A stretch of 64,000 bases of DNA from Steromphala cineraria (lineage: Eukaryota; Mollusca; Gastropoda; Trochida; Trochidae). The notes below the pieces were generated by a model that saw only the letters and a program-made list of their open reading frames with translations, ran no database searches and was not told the origin of the DNA. Below are positions 34,200 through 44,739 of this stretch, one piece after another (within the stretch, counting starts at the first letter, position 1; each line of letters starts with the position of its first letter). The translations under genes were made by a program, and so were the position numbers. The stretch is taken from contig OU744732.1 of the NCBI GenBank assembly GCA_916613615.1, positions 31,382,673 to 31,446,672 on the forward strand, read 5' to 3'.

Positions 34200-34920
34200 T
34201 TTTGTCTAGAGAGTTTATTTCCTGTATTGAAGGCCACATGGCCCAGAGTAAGTACAATATTTGATACATTATACATTTCCATGGTAACATGTTACATAAA
34301 ATGCATAAGCATAAGCATATTATTTGTACATATTCCTTTTCAAAAAAATTGCTAGTGGTCTCAATATTTTTTCAGTTTTACATGACATCAATTGTATAAA
34401 TTTATGTTGAGTCGGGTATTGAAAATAATGATCAGGTATAAGTTGTTTTCTACTTTCTTGAAGAAAAGGAAATACCAGAAGGAAATGGAATTCATCTTCC
34501 ACCGCATCTAAATTACATTTGTCACAAATCAGGGAAGTTGGATGTACATTTGCGTTGTAACGCTTCAGTTGTATTCTAAGATTATGGGTTAAACATCTAA
34601 ACCGAGCAAGGGCTTGTACTAAATAAAAATCAAAGGCTATACTCAAATAAAATTCTTGTTCAAAAACAGTCTTTTATGATGCGTATGATTTCAAAAAAGT
34701 GGAATCGTTTAATTTATGGTACCAAGCCTGTATATCTAATTCAATACAGCTTTGCCTAAACTTTGACATAAAAGTGTGTACATTTCCAGTGTCTTAGAAA
34801 ATCCAGACATAAGCATAACCTGTGTGAAACAATAGCTTTCTCACTTGAGAAACCGTATTAACTCTACCATTTTCATCTTGTATTTTTTGCATAAAATAAA
34901 TTTTTGTCTAATTATCTTTG
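34200..34920 (-). pseudogene. LINE ORF2 C-terminal relic
   Basis: The minus-strand frame open over 34646-34320 has LARFRCLTHNLRIQLKRYN, then ICDKCNLDAVEDEFHFLLVF and MSCKTEKILRPLAIFLKRNM. Upstream in the same frame are FMSKFRQSCIELDIQAWYHK and one TAA stop. C-x2-C ... E-D-E-F-H-F is the same Cys/His module as in the 19.3-kb LINE, with the last Cys changed to Phe. The 3' tail after it ends GGGCCATGTGGCC...AATAAACTCTCTA at about 34205. Truncated and inactive. Confidence 0.75.
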
Positions 34921-35099
34921 ATATCTGATGTTGAACCCAACTATCAACTTATGAGGTGTAATGGATACTGTGTCACATGTCATCAATGATAACATTTGAA
35001 TAAGAAAATGAGTCATATGACTTACATGATCTTAGACGATATGCAGATTGACATAAAAACTATGTATATATACATGGTTATGAACATCATCTAAGTTAA

Positions 35100-35415
35100 A
35101 TGGTCAGTAGCACGTTTTTGGGGGAATATGAAAGACAATGTATTCAAACTAAATGTAGCATTAATAATTCAAATATATAACGTAAAGTCTAGCCATGCGA
35201 TTCCTTTTATTACACAATATGAATTAAAGGTGTTCACACAAAATGGCTGCCAATGGATTTTATGTGAATCTTCATACTTTGTCCTCTTACTATGACTGAT
35301 TGGCTTGTGTAATAAGATTTTTGACACTGTCAAAATATTACATTTAGCATCAACTTACAAGTATCAGTGAAACATTTCATTTATATAATTATCAAAAAAA
35401 CGTACTACTGCCCCT
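35100..35415 (+). mobile_element. TTAA-type element, copy 4
   Basis: Flanked by TTAA at 35096-35099 and 35416-35419. Ends are ATGGTCAGTAGCACG and CGTACTACTGCCCCT. The interior matches copy 2 with a deletion of about 40 bp near the left. Confidence 0.88.
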
Positions 35416-35814
35416 TTAAAGGTGAGTATTTCAATTTACGAAACACAAAGTATTTTGTGACCTAAATTGTTTTGCTGAAAGGAGTGCATATTTCTCATAT
35501 TAAGTAAACGATATAAATTTATATTCTTTGAAGTTCATCAAAAGACAGAACTGCACAATTAAAACACATTACATTAGGTTCAATTGAGTTTCATCTTCTA
35601 TATTTATATTCATATTATAATTATGTGCAGTCAACACATAATTACTGTTCTGTATTATTGATATGCAGCAAAACCCAAAGTGTAGGAAGGATTTATCTAA
35701 GAGTGATTATATCGATTTGTCATAGATCGGATACAGTCGCAGGAAGTAGTCACAACTAGTTTTAGCATTGTATTGACAGTTTGATTGATTTAACAGTTTA
35801 GGTGTTTATTTCAG

Positions 35815-36665
35815 CATGGTGATGTAACAGTAATGTTACGATATCGCTTTACAATATTCAGAATAAAATCCGTTTCAATTTATTAAATTCAGGATTGTTC
35901 ATATATGTGAATCAATGATGTCACGATATCACTACAAACATTTTCAGCATAACATCTATTTCATTTTATTAAATTCAGGATTGTTATTATATGTGAACCA
36001 GTGATGTTACGATATCACCGTGCAATATTCAGTATAACATCTATTTAATTTTATTAAATTCAGGATTGTTATTATATGTGAAGCAGCGATGTTACGATAT
36101 CACCGTGCAATATTCAGAATAACATCTATTTCATTTTATTAAATTCAGGATTGTTATTATATGTGAACCAGTGATGTTACGATATCACCGTGCAATATTC
36201 AGAATAACATCTTTTTCATTTTATCAAATTCAGGATTGTTATATTTTATAACTGTAAAACACTCAGCATAGCATCTGTTTCATGTTATTGAATTCAATAT
36301 TTTATAGCTATGAAGTAGTGATGTTACGATATCACTGAAAATTATACAGCAGAGCATCTGTTTCATGGTATTGAGATAATATTGTTATATCTGTGAAGCA
36401 TTGTTGTTACGATATAACTGTAAAATATTCAGAATGCCATCTATTTCATGTCACCAATTTCAGGATTGTTAATAACTGTGAAGCGATGATGTTACCATAT
36501 CACTGTAAAACATTCAGCAAAGCATCTGTTTCATTTGATCAAATTCAAGATTGCTATATCTCTGAATCAATGATGTTACGATATAACTGTTCAGAACAGC
36601 ATTTGTTTATCGTTATCAATCAAGCATTGGCATATCTGTGAAGCAATGATGTTACGAACTTACGA
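35815..36665 (+). repeat. 85-bp satellite array, about ten units
   Basis: AGGATTGTTATTATATGTGA recurs at 35891, 35977, 36062, 36147 and 36232 (85-86 bp steps); each is followed by GTGATGTTACGATATCAC and TTTCATTTTATTAAATTC. The five central units are nearly identical, and divergence grows to the right (36.3-36.66 kb), as expected for array homogenisation. Related single words occur at 36905 and near 42.06-42.15 kb. Confidence 0.92.
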
Positions 36666-37115
36666 TACTACTGTACAATATTGTGCATATCCGTAACATT
36701 TATATTATGTTGTTATTCAGAATCCTTAATAACGTTAGAATAATTGCAAAGTCAAAACACAATGCTTCATCAATCACCGATAAGGCAATGTACATTAAAT
36801 TGTCATGTTCTTTTCCAATATCTCTTAATGTGATTGATCATGACAATGGTTTTGGCCACAACAGTTTCTGTGATTTATTCAGCATAGTCATAACAGGAAA
36901 ACAGTGATGTAACGATATACTGTCAATAACACGTGTTGCATGTAGTTTTCAGAAAATACATGCCGATAAGCTTGAACTCAATTCGCCACTCATGCCTGAA
37001 TAACTATATCATTGACATAGCAATAAAACACAAAATATTCAGATGTGTCACTTTGCTTTGCAATTCTCAATATATAGAGTTCTATTGATTTTCCATATAG
37101 CTGTTAGTGTGTTAT

Positions 37116-37206
37116 AAATGGACAGATTTGGCGGAAGCAATAATAATTGTTAAAGGATGAGAACAGAGAAGCAGCGTATAGCCATAACAGTTGAGTGACA
37201 CACATT
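37116..37206 (+). repeat. Dispersed 90-bp repeat, copy 1
   Basis: Over 90% identical by eye to 42724-42815: GCAATAATAATTGTTAAAGG, GAGAACAGAGAAGCAG, ATAGCCATAACAGTTGAGTG. Same orientation. Confidence 0.88.
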
Positions 37207-37829
37207 ACCATATCCCATTTATCAATCAAGGATAAAAGACGAAACAGAAACATCGCTTTACAACGTTTGGTATTACCAACAGCAAAACATAAGATTTGGA
37301 TTGGTAATGATGTCTGCTTTACAGTGTACAAGTCATGCAAAACAGATGAATAAAAGGTAAGTGCCATTGGGATATTCAGTCAGATTGTTAAGATGTGTTC
37401 TGTACTTCTTTTTCAACTCTGGATAAAACTAATTAGAGATATCTGAAAATTTAGAAAAAAATGAATATATCAAAATATGAATATCAATACAGTGTATATT
37501 GATTCATTGACAACCAGGCCTACCTTTAGAATCCCTCAAATTCCATTTCTGCACGTGGAAATTATCTTTAAAAACATTCTAAATTTTTGTTATACTACCG
37601 GACATGCGCAGACGTCATTTCTCACCGAAGCGAGAGTTGTCATTCACGACGCCATTGTTGTTTACCGTTTCGTTCATTCCGAACATTTCCAATCAATGAC
37701 ATTAACTTTAGTAGGGCCCCTTTCGTATATTTTTGAAATGACAATATTCCTTACTTATTTTCTCAGTATATTTCACCGGTAATTCAGTCAGTCAACATTT
37801 AAGGCTTTTGTTGTCGTGACATATAAAAC

Positions 37830-38163
37830 AGAGGCAGATCAAGCCATGAAATGTTGATCGAGCCTCTGTTCTCATTAGACCAAATTCGTTGGTTTTCGGC
37901 AGTTTCTTCTGGCGGAAAAAAAGTTCACCACAATCCATTTTGATTTTTTAGAAACTGACAACGCTTCTCTCAAGGAAAGGTTAGTTCATATTACAACGCA
38001 TTTGCCATGATTCAGTAGCCAAAATTAATATTTTGGAACAGCGCTTTACGTGATTGCAAAACTAACATTAATTGCCTCAAATTAGGTATATTCCATTCTA
38101 CACCTATAAACTTGGTGCATTAAAACATTTCATGACTTGATTTGCCTCTGTAGGGAGAGAATG
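37830..38163. mobile_element. Mutator-like short element, degraded copy
   Basis: The right end GCCTCTGTAGGGAGAGAATG (38144-38163) is the same terminus as the 51.17-51.78 kb element. The left has ACAGAGGCAGATCAAGCCAT followed 20 bp on by AGCCTCTGTTCT, the same end-hairpin design, but its outermost 10 bp are gone. The interior word GATTGCAAAACTAAC...AATTGCCTC also matches that element. Confidence 0.65.
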
Positions 38164-38184
38164 CATATCATCATATTGTGTGCA

Positions 38185-39525
38185 TATATACTGATGGAAA
38201 CGAGTAAGGGAACGCTTAATTACTGTTAACTTATGTTTGGCATGTTCCGTTTGTTCAAGGCTGCGTGGGGCCATTATAAACTGAAAATGTTGAAGTTTAC
38301 TTTCACTGAAAAGGGTACCGTGCACGTGAAAATTGATTTCCATGAACTTCATGCATGGCAACGTCCATTTAACCTTCAAGGAGTCAACAAATGTCAGTGT
38401 ACCTTTACCTTCAGAATCATGCCAAAAGCATACCTTTCTGATTATGAGAAATGGCCGGCTATAGGGTGCATAAGCAGCGGTCAATCAATATGCCAGCCAG
38501 CAAGATAATTTAACAAGTCTAAAAGTGTGATTTCGCGACTGTGGAACCGGTACCGTCAGACAGGGAACGTAAAGATTAGACCAGGTCCAAAACGTAAGAC
38601 AACGCCCCGAAACGACCACCAGCTGGTGCTGCTGTCCTTACATAACCGATTTAAACCAGCATCGAAAATAAACTCCGAGTTCAGGGCAGTAACGAGACTA
38701 AGAATTTGTGACGGTACTGTCAGAAACAGACTTAAAGCAGCAGGCTTAAAGTCACGTCGTCCTGTTGTTGGGGTAAGGCTGACTGCGGAACACAGACGTC
38801 TACACAACATCGAGTTAGACAACTTCGACATTGGCGCAATACCATGTTCAGTGATGAGTCTAGATTTAATTTGGACTTCGCAGATGGTCGGATCAACGTT
38901 TGGCGAACGTCACCATCAGTGCACCATCAAACAACACGATTCCTACGAGGGCGGATCTGTGATGGTATGCGGCGGCATAACCTACGACCATAGGACCAAC
39001 CTTGTTCGACTTGATGGAAGGGTGACTGGTGTCCGTTACCGAGACGAAGTGTTGCAACCTGTTGTTCTTCTTTCCGCCGTAGAGTGGGTGTAAACTTTGA
39101 GTTTCAACATGACAATGCTCGACCCCACACGGCTCACGTCAGCAGGGATTTTCTCACGCAGAACAACGTCAGAGTGTTGCCATGGCCGTCCAAGAGCCCA
39201 GACATTAATCCCATTGAACACCTCTGGGACGTTCTTCGACGTCGGGTGAGGGATCGTGATGTTCTACCCAAAACACTTGATGCCATGTTCCAGGCTCTCC
39301 AAGAAGAGTGGCGCACAGTTCTTCGGGCTGTCATCCGGTAGTTGATCCAAAGTGTTCCACGACGGTGTGAAGAAGTGATCAGGAAACAGGGAGGACACAC
39401 CAGATACTGACATTTCACCTGTGGTGTACATACTTAATGAAATATACTTGATCAAAAACCCATGGTAATAAAACAAATTTCACCATCAATACATGCGTTC
39501 CTTTATTCATTTCCATCTGTATATT
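38185..39525 (+). mobile_element. Tc1-like DNA transposon 2
   Basis: The terminal inverted repeats are readable: ATATACTGATGGAAACGAGT at the left (from about 38186) and, as reverse complement, ATATACAGATGGAAATGAAT at the right (ending about 39525); both continue into AAGGGAACGC/AAAGGAACGC. Length about 1.34 kb. The transposase gene inside is described separately. Confidence 0.82.
38419..39410 (+). pseudogene. Tc1-like transposase (DD34E), frameshifted
   Basis: Starts at ATG 38419 (MPKAYLSDYEKWPAIG), has a stop near 38508, then a long frame from about 38530 with NRYRQTGNVKIRPGPKRK (helix-turn-helix and linker). The first catalytic Asp is at 38853-38855 (FSDESRF), but in a shifted frame between about 38840 and 38950; the original frame resumes at GGSVMVCGGI. 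After another shift near 39090 the second Asp is at 39111-39113 (QHDNARPHTA) and the Glu at 39216-39218 (INPIEHLWD). There are 34 residues between these two, the Tc1 DD34E signature. All three acids are kept, so inactivation looks fairly recent. Confidence 0.85.
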
Positions 39526-39540
39526 TATAGATTGTAAAAA

Positions 39541-39738
39541 AGCCATCTGTATCGCAAATTGAGATCTATTTCAATGAAAGGCTATAAATAAGGACCCATA
39601 GGTATTATGGGAAATTTGAAAATATTAGGTAGACATATAAAGCCATCTGTATCGCAAATTGAGATCTATTTCAATGAAAGGCTATAAATAAGGACCCATA
39701 GGTATTATGGGAAATTTGAAAATATTAGGTAGACATAT
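39541..39738 (+). repeat. Perfect 100-bp tandem duplication
   Basis: AGCCATCTGTATCGCAAATT starts at 39541 and again at 39641, and the two copies agree over the full 98 bp that can be compared. It lies right beside the Tc1 transposon end. Confidence 0.95.
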
Positions 39739-39740
39739 TT

Positions 39741-42486
39741 CAAAAGTTAGTACTTATGTTTAAAAGATTATTACAATTTAGTAAACTTAAACGAGGTTCG
39801 TGGAAGTTTTGAAAAAATCTAAAGTCTTGTCAATTCCCTTGATGGAGAAGTTTGTCTTTTTCTTGGATGTCAAGGGATTTTTTGGCATTTAAGTGTTATT
39901 ATTAAAATTCACTTTTTGAAGCGTAAACAGTCTCTGTTGGCACATAAAGTTCTAATTCTCTTTCTTTCATCGTTTTATTTCTTTGCTTAGAAACCAGCAA
40001 ATACACAAAACAATCGAACCTTACTTTTTCTACACGATACACAGAACATAGGTGTCAAATCAATAGACATTTACAGTTTTTGGTATACAAGTAAATTTCA
40101 ATGTTGTACAGTAGTATAAAGTACAGTGACAGGCAAACAGTATTTGGAGATGATAAGGTGGTGGCATGAAGAAAAGAAGAAAATCTAAATAAACGCTTGA
40201 AAACCGTCTTTTTCGCGCACAACTAGATTTTATTTTATTTTCCTCCGAATTCAGTATTCGTTGCTGCCAAAGTTGATACCCATCGAACGCAATTACGGTA
40301 GTTGAGACACGGTGTAAATCCTACACACATAATGATTACGTCACTGAAAGCGGGTTCCTTAAATGGTCTTTTTCAGGGGGTACTGTGCTTTTGGCGTCGA
40401 AATAATTATGTTATTGTTGATACAAAAAAATTAAATGTAATGACGAAAGATTTTTCTACCGAGTGATGTTTTTTTATATTCTCAAAAGCTAAATTTCATC
40501 CCGAACCGCAAGCAAGTATGGTTGTGGGGCTTTAAAATTAAAAATTTCTTCGTTTGCGATTTATTTTAAGATTTCCAAACAGATATTTTGTTCAATAAAA
40601 CAATTTTTGAAAAAAAAAAGACATTTCTCTTCCTGTGGCAAATGTGCAGTTAAACGTGACTTTCTATTAGGTTTTTAAGTTTTGAAATTTGACGATTATA
40701 GTTTAAAGAAATTGATGACTGAATCTGTATACGATTAGGATTTGAGATGAGTCATTCAAATGACTTTTTGCAATAAAAAAAATAACAGGTATATTCACAT
40801 CATTCTTTCGAAGAACCTTTATTCATGGATACAAAAGTCACTGGTTTCAAAGGTAGATAAGAATGTTTTTAGGTTAAAAATAATTTAAGTAAAAAAGAAA
40901 GTAACTGTTCCTAGGCAATAAATATAAACAAAACTGCCAATTTAATATATTTTTGATGAACTACATATATCACATAATATTTTGCTGAAACCAGTACTTT
41001 GGGGAATAATTTGAAAAAAATGTTTTAACCTGGCATTTCCATTGAAAAAGGAAAAAAGGCACAATCATCCTACTTTTCAATGCAAGAGAGATTAAAATCT
41101 TAAATGTTCCTCTGTATTCTAACTATTTTTACATCGCCTGAGCTGTTCCTAGATTAAGAAAAGATATTCCTGAAAGTAAAAAAAATTGAAAATAAACACA
41201 AAACTGGAAAATAGTAATGAAAGTAGTTTAGCAGTTCAGTGGTTTTATAGCCTATTTAACCAAGAGAACTGCAATATCTGTATACAAAGTATTCAACATG
41301 TACAGTGCTTTATTCACCATTTGATGGAACCAATAAATGACATTCTTGAAGAACATGATTAAGGGTCAGTGGGGAAACCTTAAAAATTCTTTTTTATTAT
41401 TATCAAATTTCAGTTTCACATCTGGTAGGCAAAATACCACTTCTGGAAGATATCAGGGGATAGGTTGGAGCATAACGCAGAATGTATTAGATTTTAGTTA
41501 CTTTGAAGCGGTGTTTTGCTATGAACTTTGTAAATTGGTTTTCTGTTTCAGACAGTAAATGTAAAAAAAAAAAAAAAAAAAATTATCATGTGAAATTCAA
41601 TGTATTACACCTAAACGTAAAGGACTGTGCATAGCAAATAACAAATACCATTTCATATTATGGAAAAATACTTAACATTACAAACTCTTAGTCATGGAAT
41701 CACGTTATATGCAAGGGAATTTCGTATTTATTTTGGTATATGATTAGGTAATTGTCAACACGTTCAATATATGAGATATTTAACGGAGAGGTTATCAGAT
41801 GCATATGAATATCTGTTTATTTCATCACAATGAAATTAAGTCACATTCGATCATGTGGCTTATATAACTACAATATTGATTTGCAATAAAACCATATTAC
41901 CGGAAGTAACCATGATCGCTGCATGGATACATTGTTTTGGATTGTATGGAGTTTACATGAAATGGTGCCAGCTGTCTGAACGTAAAATGTATTGTTGTAT
42001 ATTATGTATGTTGATAACAGTAAGTGATACAGTTAAGGTGATTCAGTCAACATGGTTTCATCAGAAAAGCAGTAATGTTACACTATCTCTGTTGGACACA
42101 GTTAAGGTGATTCAATCAGAATAGTTTAATCAGTCATGTCGCACAACTATATGATATCTACATATTTTGGAAAATTATCTAAAATGAATAAAGAAATTCA
42201 GGATAAAAATATCGGAAGACTTTATTTTGCTCAACACACCTGATCGATAATATTTACTACCCTTCTGCACAATCAAGTGCGTAAGACTATAAATTGGAGC
42301 ATTGGGAGGCTTTGAAATAATTTTTGAATCATGGTTAGGCTTTATCTTGAAATCCGGTTTTCTTGCAATTGACATTAATGGATCTTAGTAAACACGTGTA
42401 TAATTCCCTTGTATAAGATCGGTGTTTAATCATTGTGGTTCAATGGAATGTGGAAGCTATCTTAACATCATGGTTACTGCATTTAT
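39741..42486. other. No recognisable gene
   Basis: AT-rich; a 20-base A run at 41563-41582 could be an old retroposon tail, but nothing recognisable precedes it. Around 42.01-42.15 kb GATACAGTTAAGGTGATTCA is repeated twice, 82 bp apart. Confidence 0.3.
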
Positions 42487-42525
42487 GTGCCCAAGCGGTG
42501 TTAAGCAATAACTCACTCACTCACT
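42487..42525 (-). mobile_element. Abalone-type SINE-like fragment
   Basis: The reverse complement reads GTGAGTGAGTGAGTTATTGC then TTAACACCGCTTGGGC, the head of a repeat also present at 56.1 and 63.2 kb. Confidence 0.6.
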
Positions 42526-42723
42526 GCATTTATGCTTAAAATGTCACACGTTCTTACGTAGTTAGCGTTAAAAAAACCCACTACATCCGACACTGAGTCT
42601 TAACTTTTGTCGAGCTGTAAACATGTATCTAATATAATGAGAACACAAAATATTTAGCAATGTTATTTCCTTCCACATGGATAAAGTGTTCTATCGTTTT
42701 TTCATAAAACTGTCAATCCATTA

Positions 42724-42815
42724 AAAATAGACAGATTTGTCGGAATCAATAATAATTGTTAAAGGGTGAGAACAGAGAAGCAGTGTATAGCCATAACAGT
42801 TGAGTGACACACATT
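42724..42815 (+). repeat. Dispersed 90-bp repeat, copy 2
   Basis: See 37116-37206. Here it directly precedes the 42.8-44.1 kb composite repeat. Confidence 0.88.
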
Positions 42816-44080
42816 TTTAGTTCATCAGGACTGAAAGTCCAGATAGGCTTATGGCAAGGCCCGTCGTCCGGCGTCCGTCCGTCGTCCGTCCGTCCGTCCG
42901 TATGTAAACTTTTGACACTTTCGACTTCTCCTCATGAACCATACACATTAGAGAGCTGAAATTTTGTGTACAGGTACCTTAGCATATGGAGATTATAATT
43001 TGTAACTTTGGGGTCACAGGGGTCACAACTTTAAAAACCTTTTTTCATCTCCTTCTCCAGTTCCAGAAGGACTAAAGAGTTAAAAATGATATGTGCAGAC
43101 TCCTTGGCCAATGGGGATTCTAATTTGTAACTTTGGTGACCCTGTGACCCCAAATAGGTTCACAGGGGTCACAACCTTAAAAACCTATTTTCATCTTCTT
43201 CTCCAGTTCAAAAAGGACTAGAGAGTTAAAAAGTATATGTGCAGACTCCTTGGACAATGGGGATTATAATTTGTAACTTTGGTGACCCCATGACCCCAAA
43301 TAGGGTCATGGGGTCACAACATAAAAAACCTTTTTTCATCTTCTTCTCCAGTTCTAAAAGGACTAGAGAGTTAAAAACGATATGTGCAGACCCCTTGGCC
43401 AATGGGGATTCTAAATTGTAGATTTCGGTACCCCATGACCCCAAATAGGATCACAGGGGTCACAAGCTTAAAAACCTATTTTCATCTTCTTCTCCAGTAC
43501 TAAAAGGACTAGAGAGTAGAAAGTAATATGTGCAGACTCCTTGGACAATGGGGATTCTTAATTGTAGATTCCGTGACCCCATGACCCCAAATATGGTCAC
43601 AGGGGTCACAACCATAAAAACCAACTCTCATCTTCTTCTCCAGTTCCAAAAGGAGTAGAGAGTTAATATTAGATATGTGCAGACTCCTTGGACAATGGGG
43701 ATTCTAATTTGTATCTTTGGTGACCCTGTGACCCCAAATAGGGTCACAGGGGTCACAACCTTAAAAAACTATTTTCATCTTCTTCTCAAGTTCCAAAAGG
43801 TCTAGAGAGCTAAAATTATATGTGCAGACTCCTTGGCCAATTGGGATTCTAAATTGTAGATTTCGTGACCCCATGACCCCAAATAGGGTCACAGGGGTCA
43901 CAACCTTAAAAACTTATTTTCATCATCATCTTTAGCTCCAAAATGTCTATTGAGCTGAAAGACTGCATGTAGACTCCTTGGCCAATTGGGATTCTAAACT
44001 GTAGGTTTCGTGACCTCATGACCCCAAATAGGGTCACAGGGGTCACAGTCTTAAAAACCTATTTTTCTCCATTAGATGAC
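42816..44080 (+). repeat. Composite mollusc repeat with a 146-bp tandem array
   Basis: Begins TTTTTAGTTCATCAGGACTG, has a CCGTCCGTCCGTCCGT tract (about 42860-42900), then seven to eight tandem units. GCAGACTCCTTGG landmarks at 43095, 43241, 43386, 43532, 43679 and 43823 give steps of 144-147 bp. Each unit has TAATTTGTAACTTTGG, GTGACCC...CAAATAGGGTCACAGGGGTCAC and TTTTCATCTTCTTCTCCAG. Inverted GTGACC/GGTCAC arms inside a unit can pair. It might be a mobile element with a tandem core (pearl/HINE-like elements of molluscs have this design), but the ends are not clear. Confidence 0.85.
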
Positions 44081-44496
44081 AGTCTATGGCAAATTTATTT
44101 CTCCTTGGATATTTTAGTGTGGACTTCTTTCACTGTCTGATATTGGCGATCTAGAAAGTGTTGCATAATAATAAATCATTTGGGTAAGGAAATTTATTCC
44201 GAAATCGTTACATTTGTTTTGTAATTTTTTTATAGGTTTTCTTGCAATAGATAACATCAGTTTCATTTTTAGTTCATCTGGCCTGTATAAAGCAAACTTG
44301 ATATGATGCCTGATGAGCTACAGAGCCAATGGCTCTATTTTTAACGTATAAAATAGGGTAAAAAATATTTTGGTCCAGGAGCCCCCTTTTACATCTACTC
44401 CGTATCCCAATTATCAATAGAGGAAAAAGACAAAATCTGACGCCCATCTCTTCAAGGTAAGATAACAAAAACAACAAGAGATACAGCGTCGTTTAA

Positions 44497-44735
44497 GGGG
44501 TATAACACGTTTTTAGGGGGAATATAAGGTTATGTCAGGAAAATGAAAATAAATGGTTCCAATTGAAAACAATGTATTCAAACTTAATGAAGCAGTAGTA
44601 AATCAATTAAATAAAGTAAAGTTCAGCCATGAGATGCCTTCTTCTTACACAAAATGAATTAAAGGTGTTCACACAAAAATGGCCGCCAAAGAACATTATT
44701 TGAATCCTTATAATTTGTTGTATGGATGATTGGTT
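44497..44735 (+). mobile_element. TTAA-type element, copy 5 (3' end lost)
   Basis: Starts GGGGTATAACACGTTTTTAGG after TTTAA and follows copy 2 through GTTATGTCAGGAAAATGAA, CAGCCATGAGATGCCTTCTT and CACACAAAAATGGCCGCC; the match stops near TTGGTTTGTGTG. No right terminus. Confidence 0.78.
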
Positions 44736-44739
44736 TGTG

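Noticed and set aside
35815..36665. CRISPR-like evenly spaced repeats
   Set aside because: The whole 85-bp unit is repeated, spacers included; it is a eukaryotic satellite, not a CRISPR array.
38104..38484. 126-codon minus-strand frame
   Set aside because: Lies across the end of one short element and the left part of a Tc1 transposon, antisense to the transposase start; no known motif.
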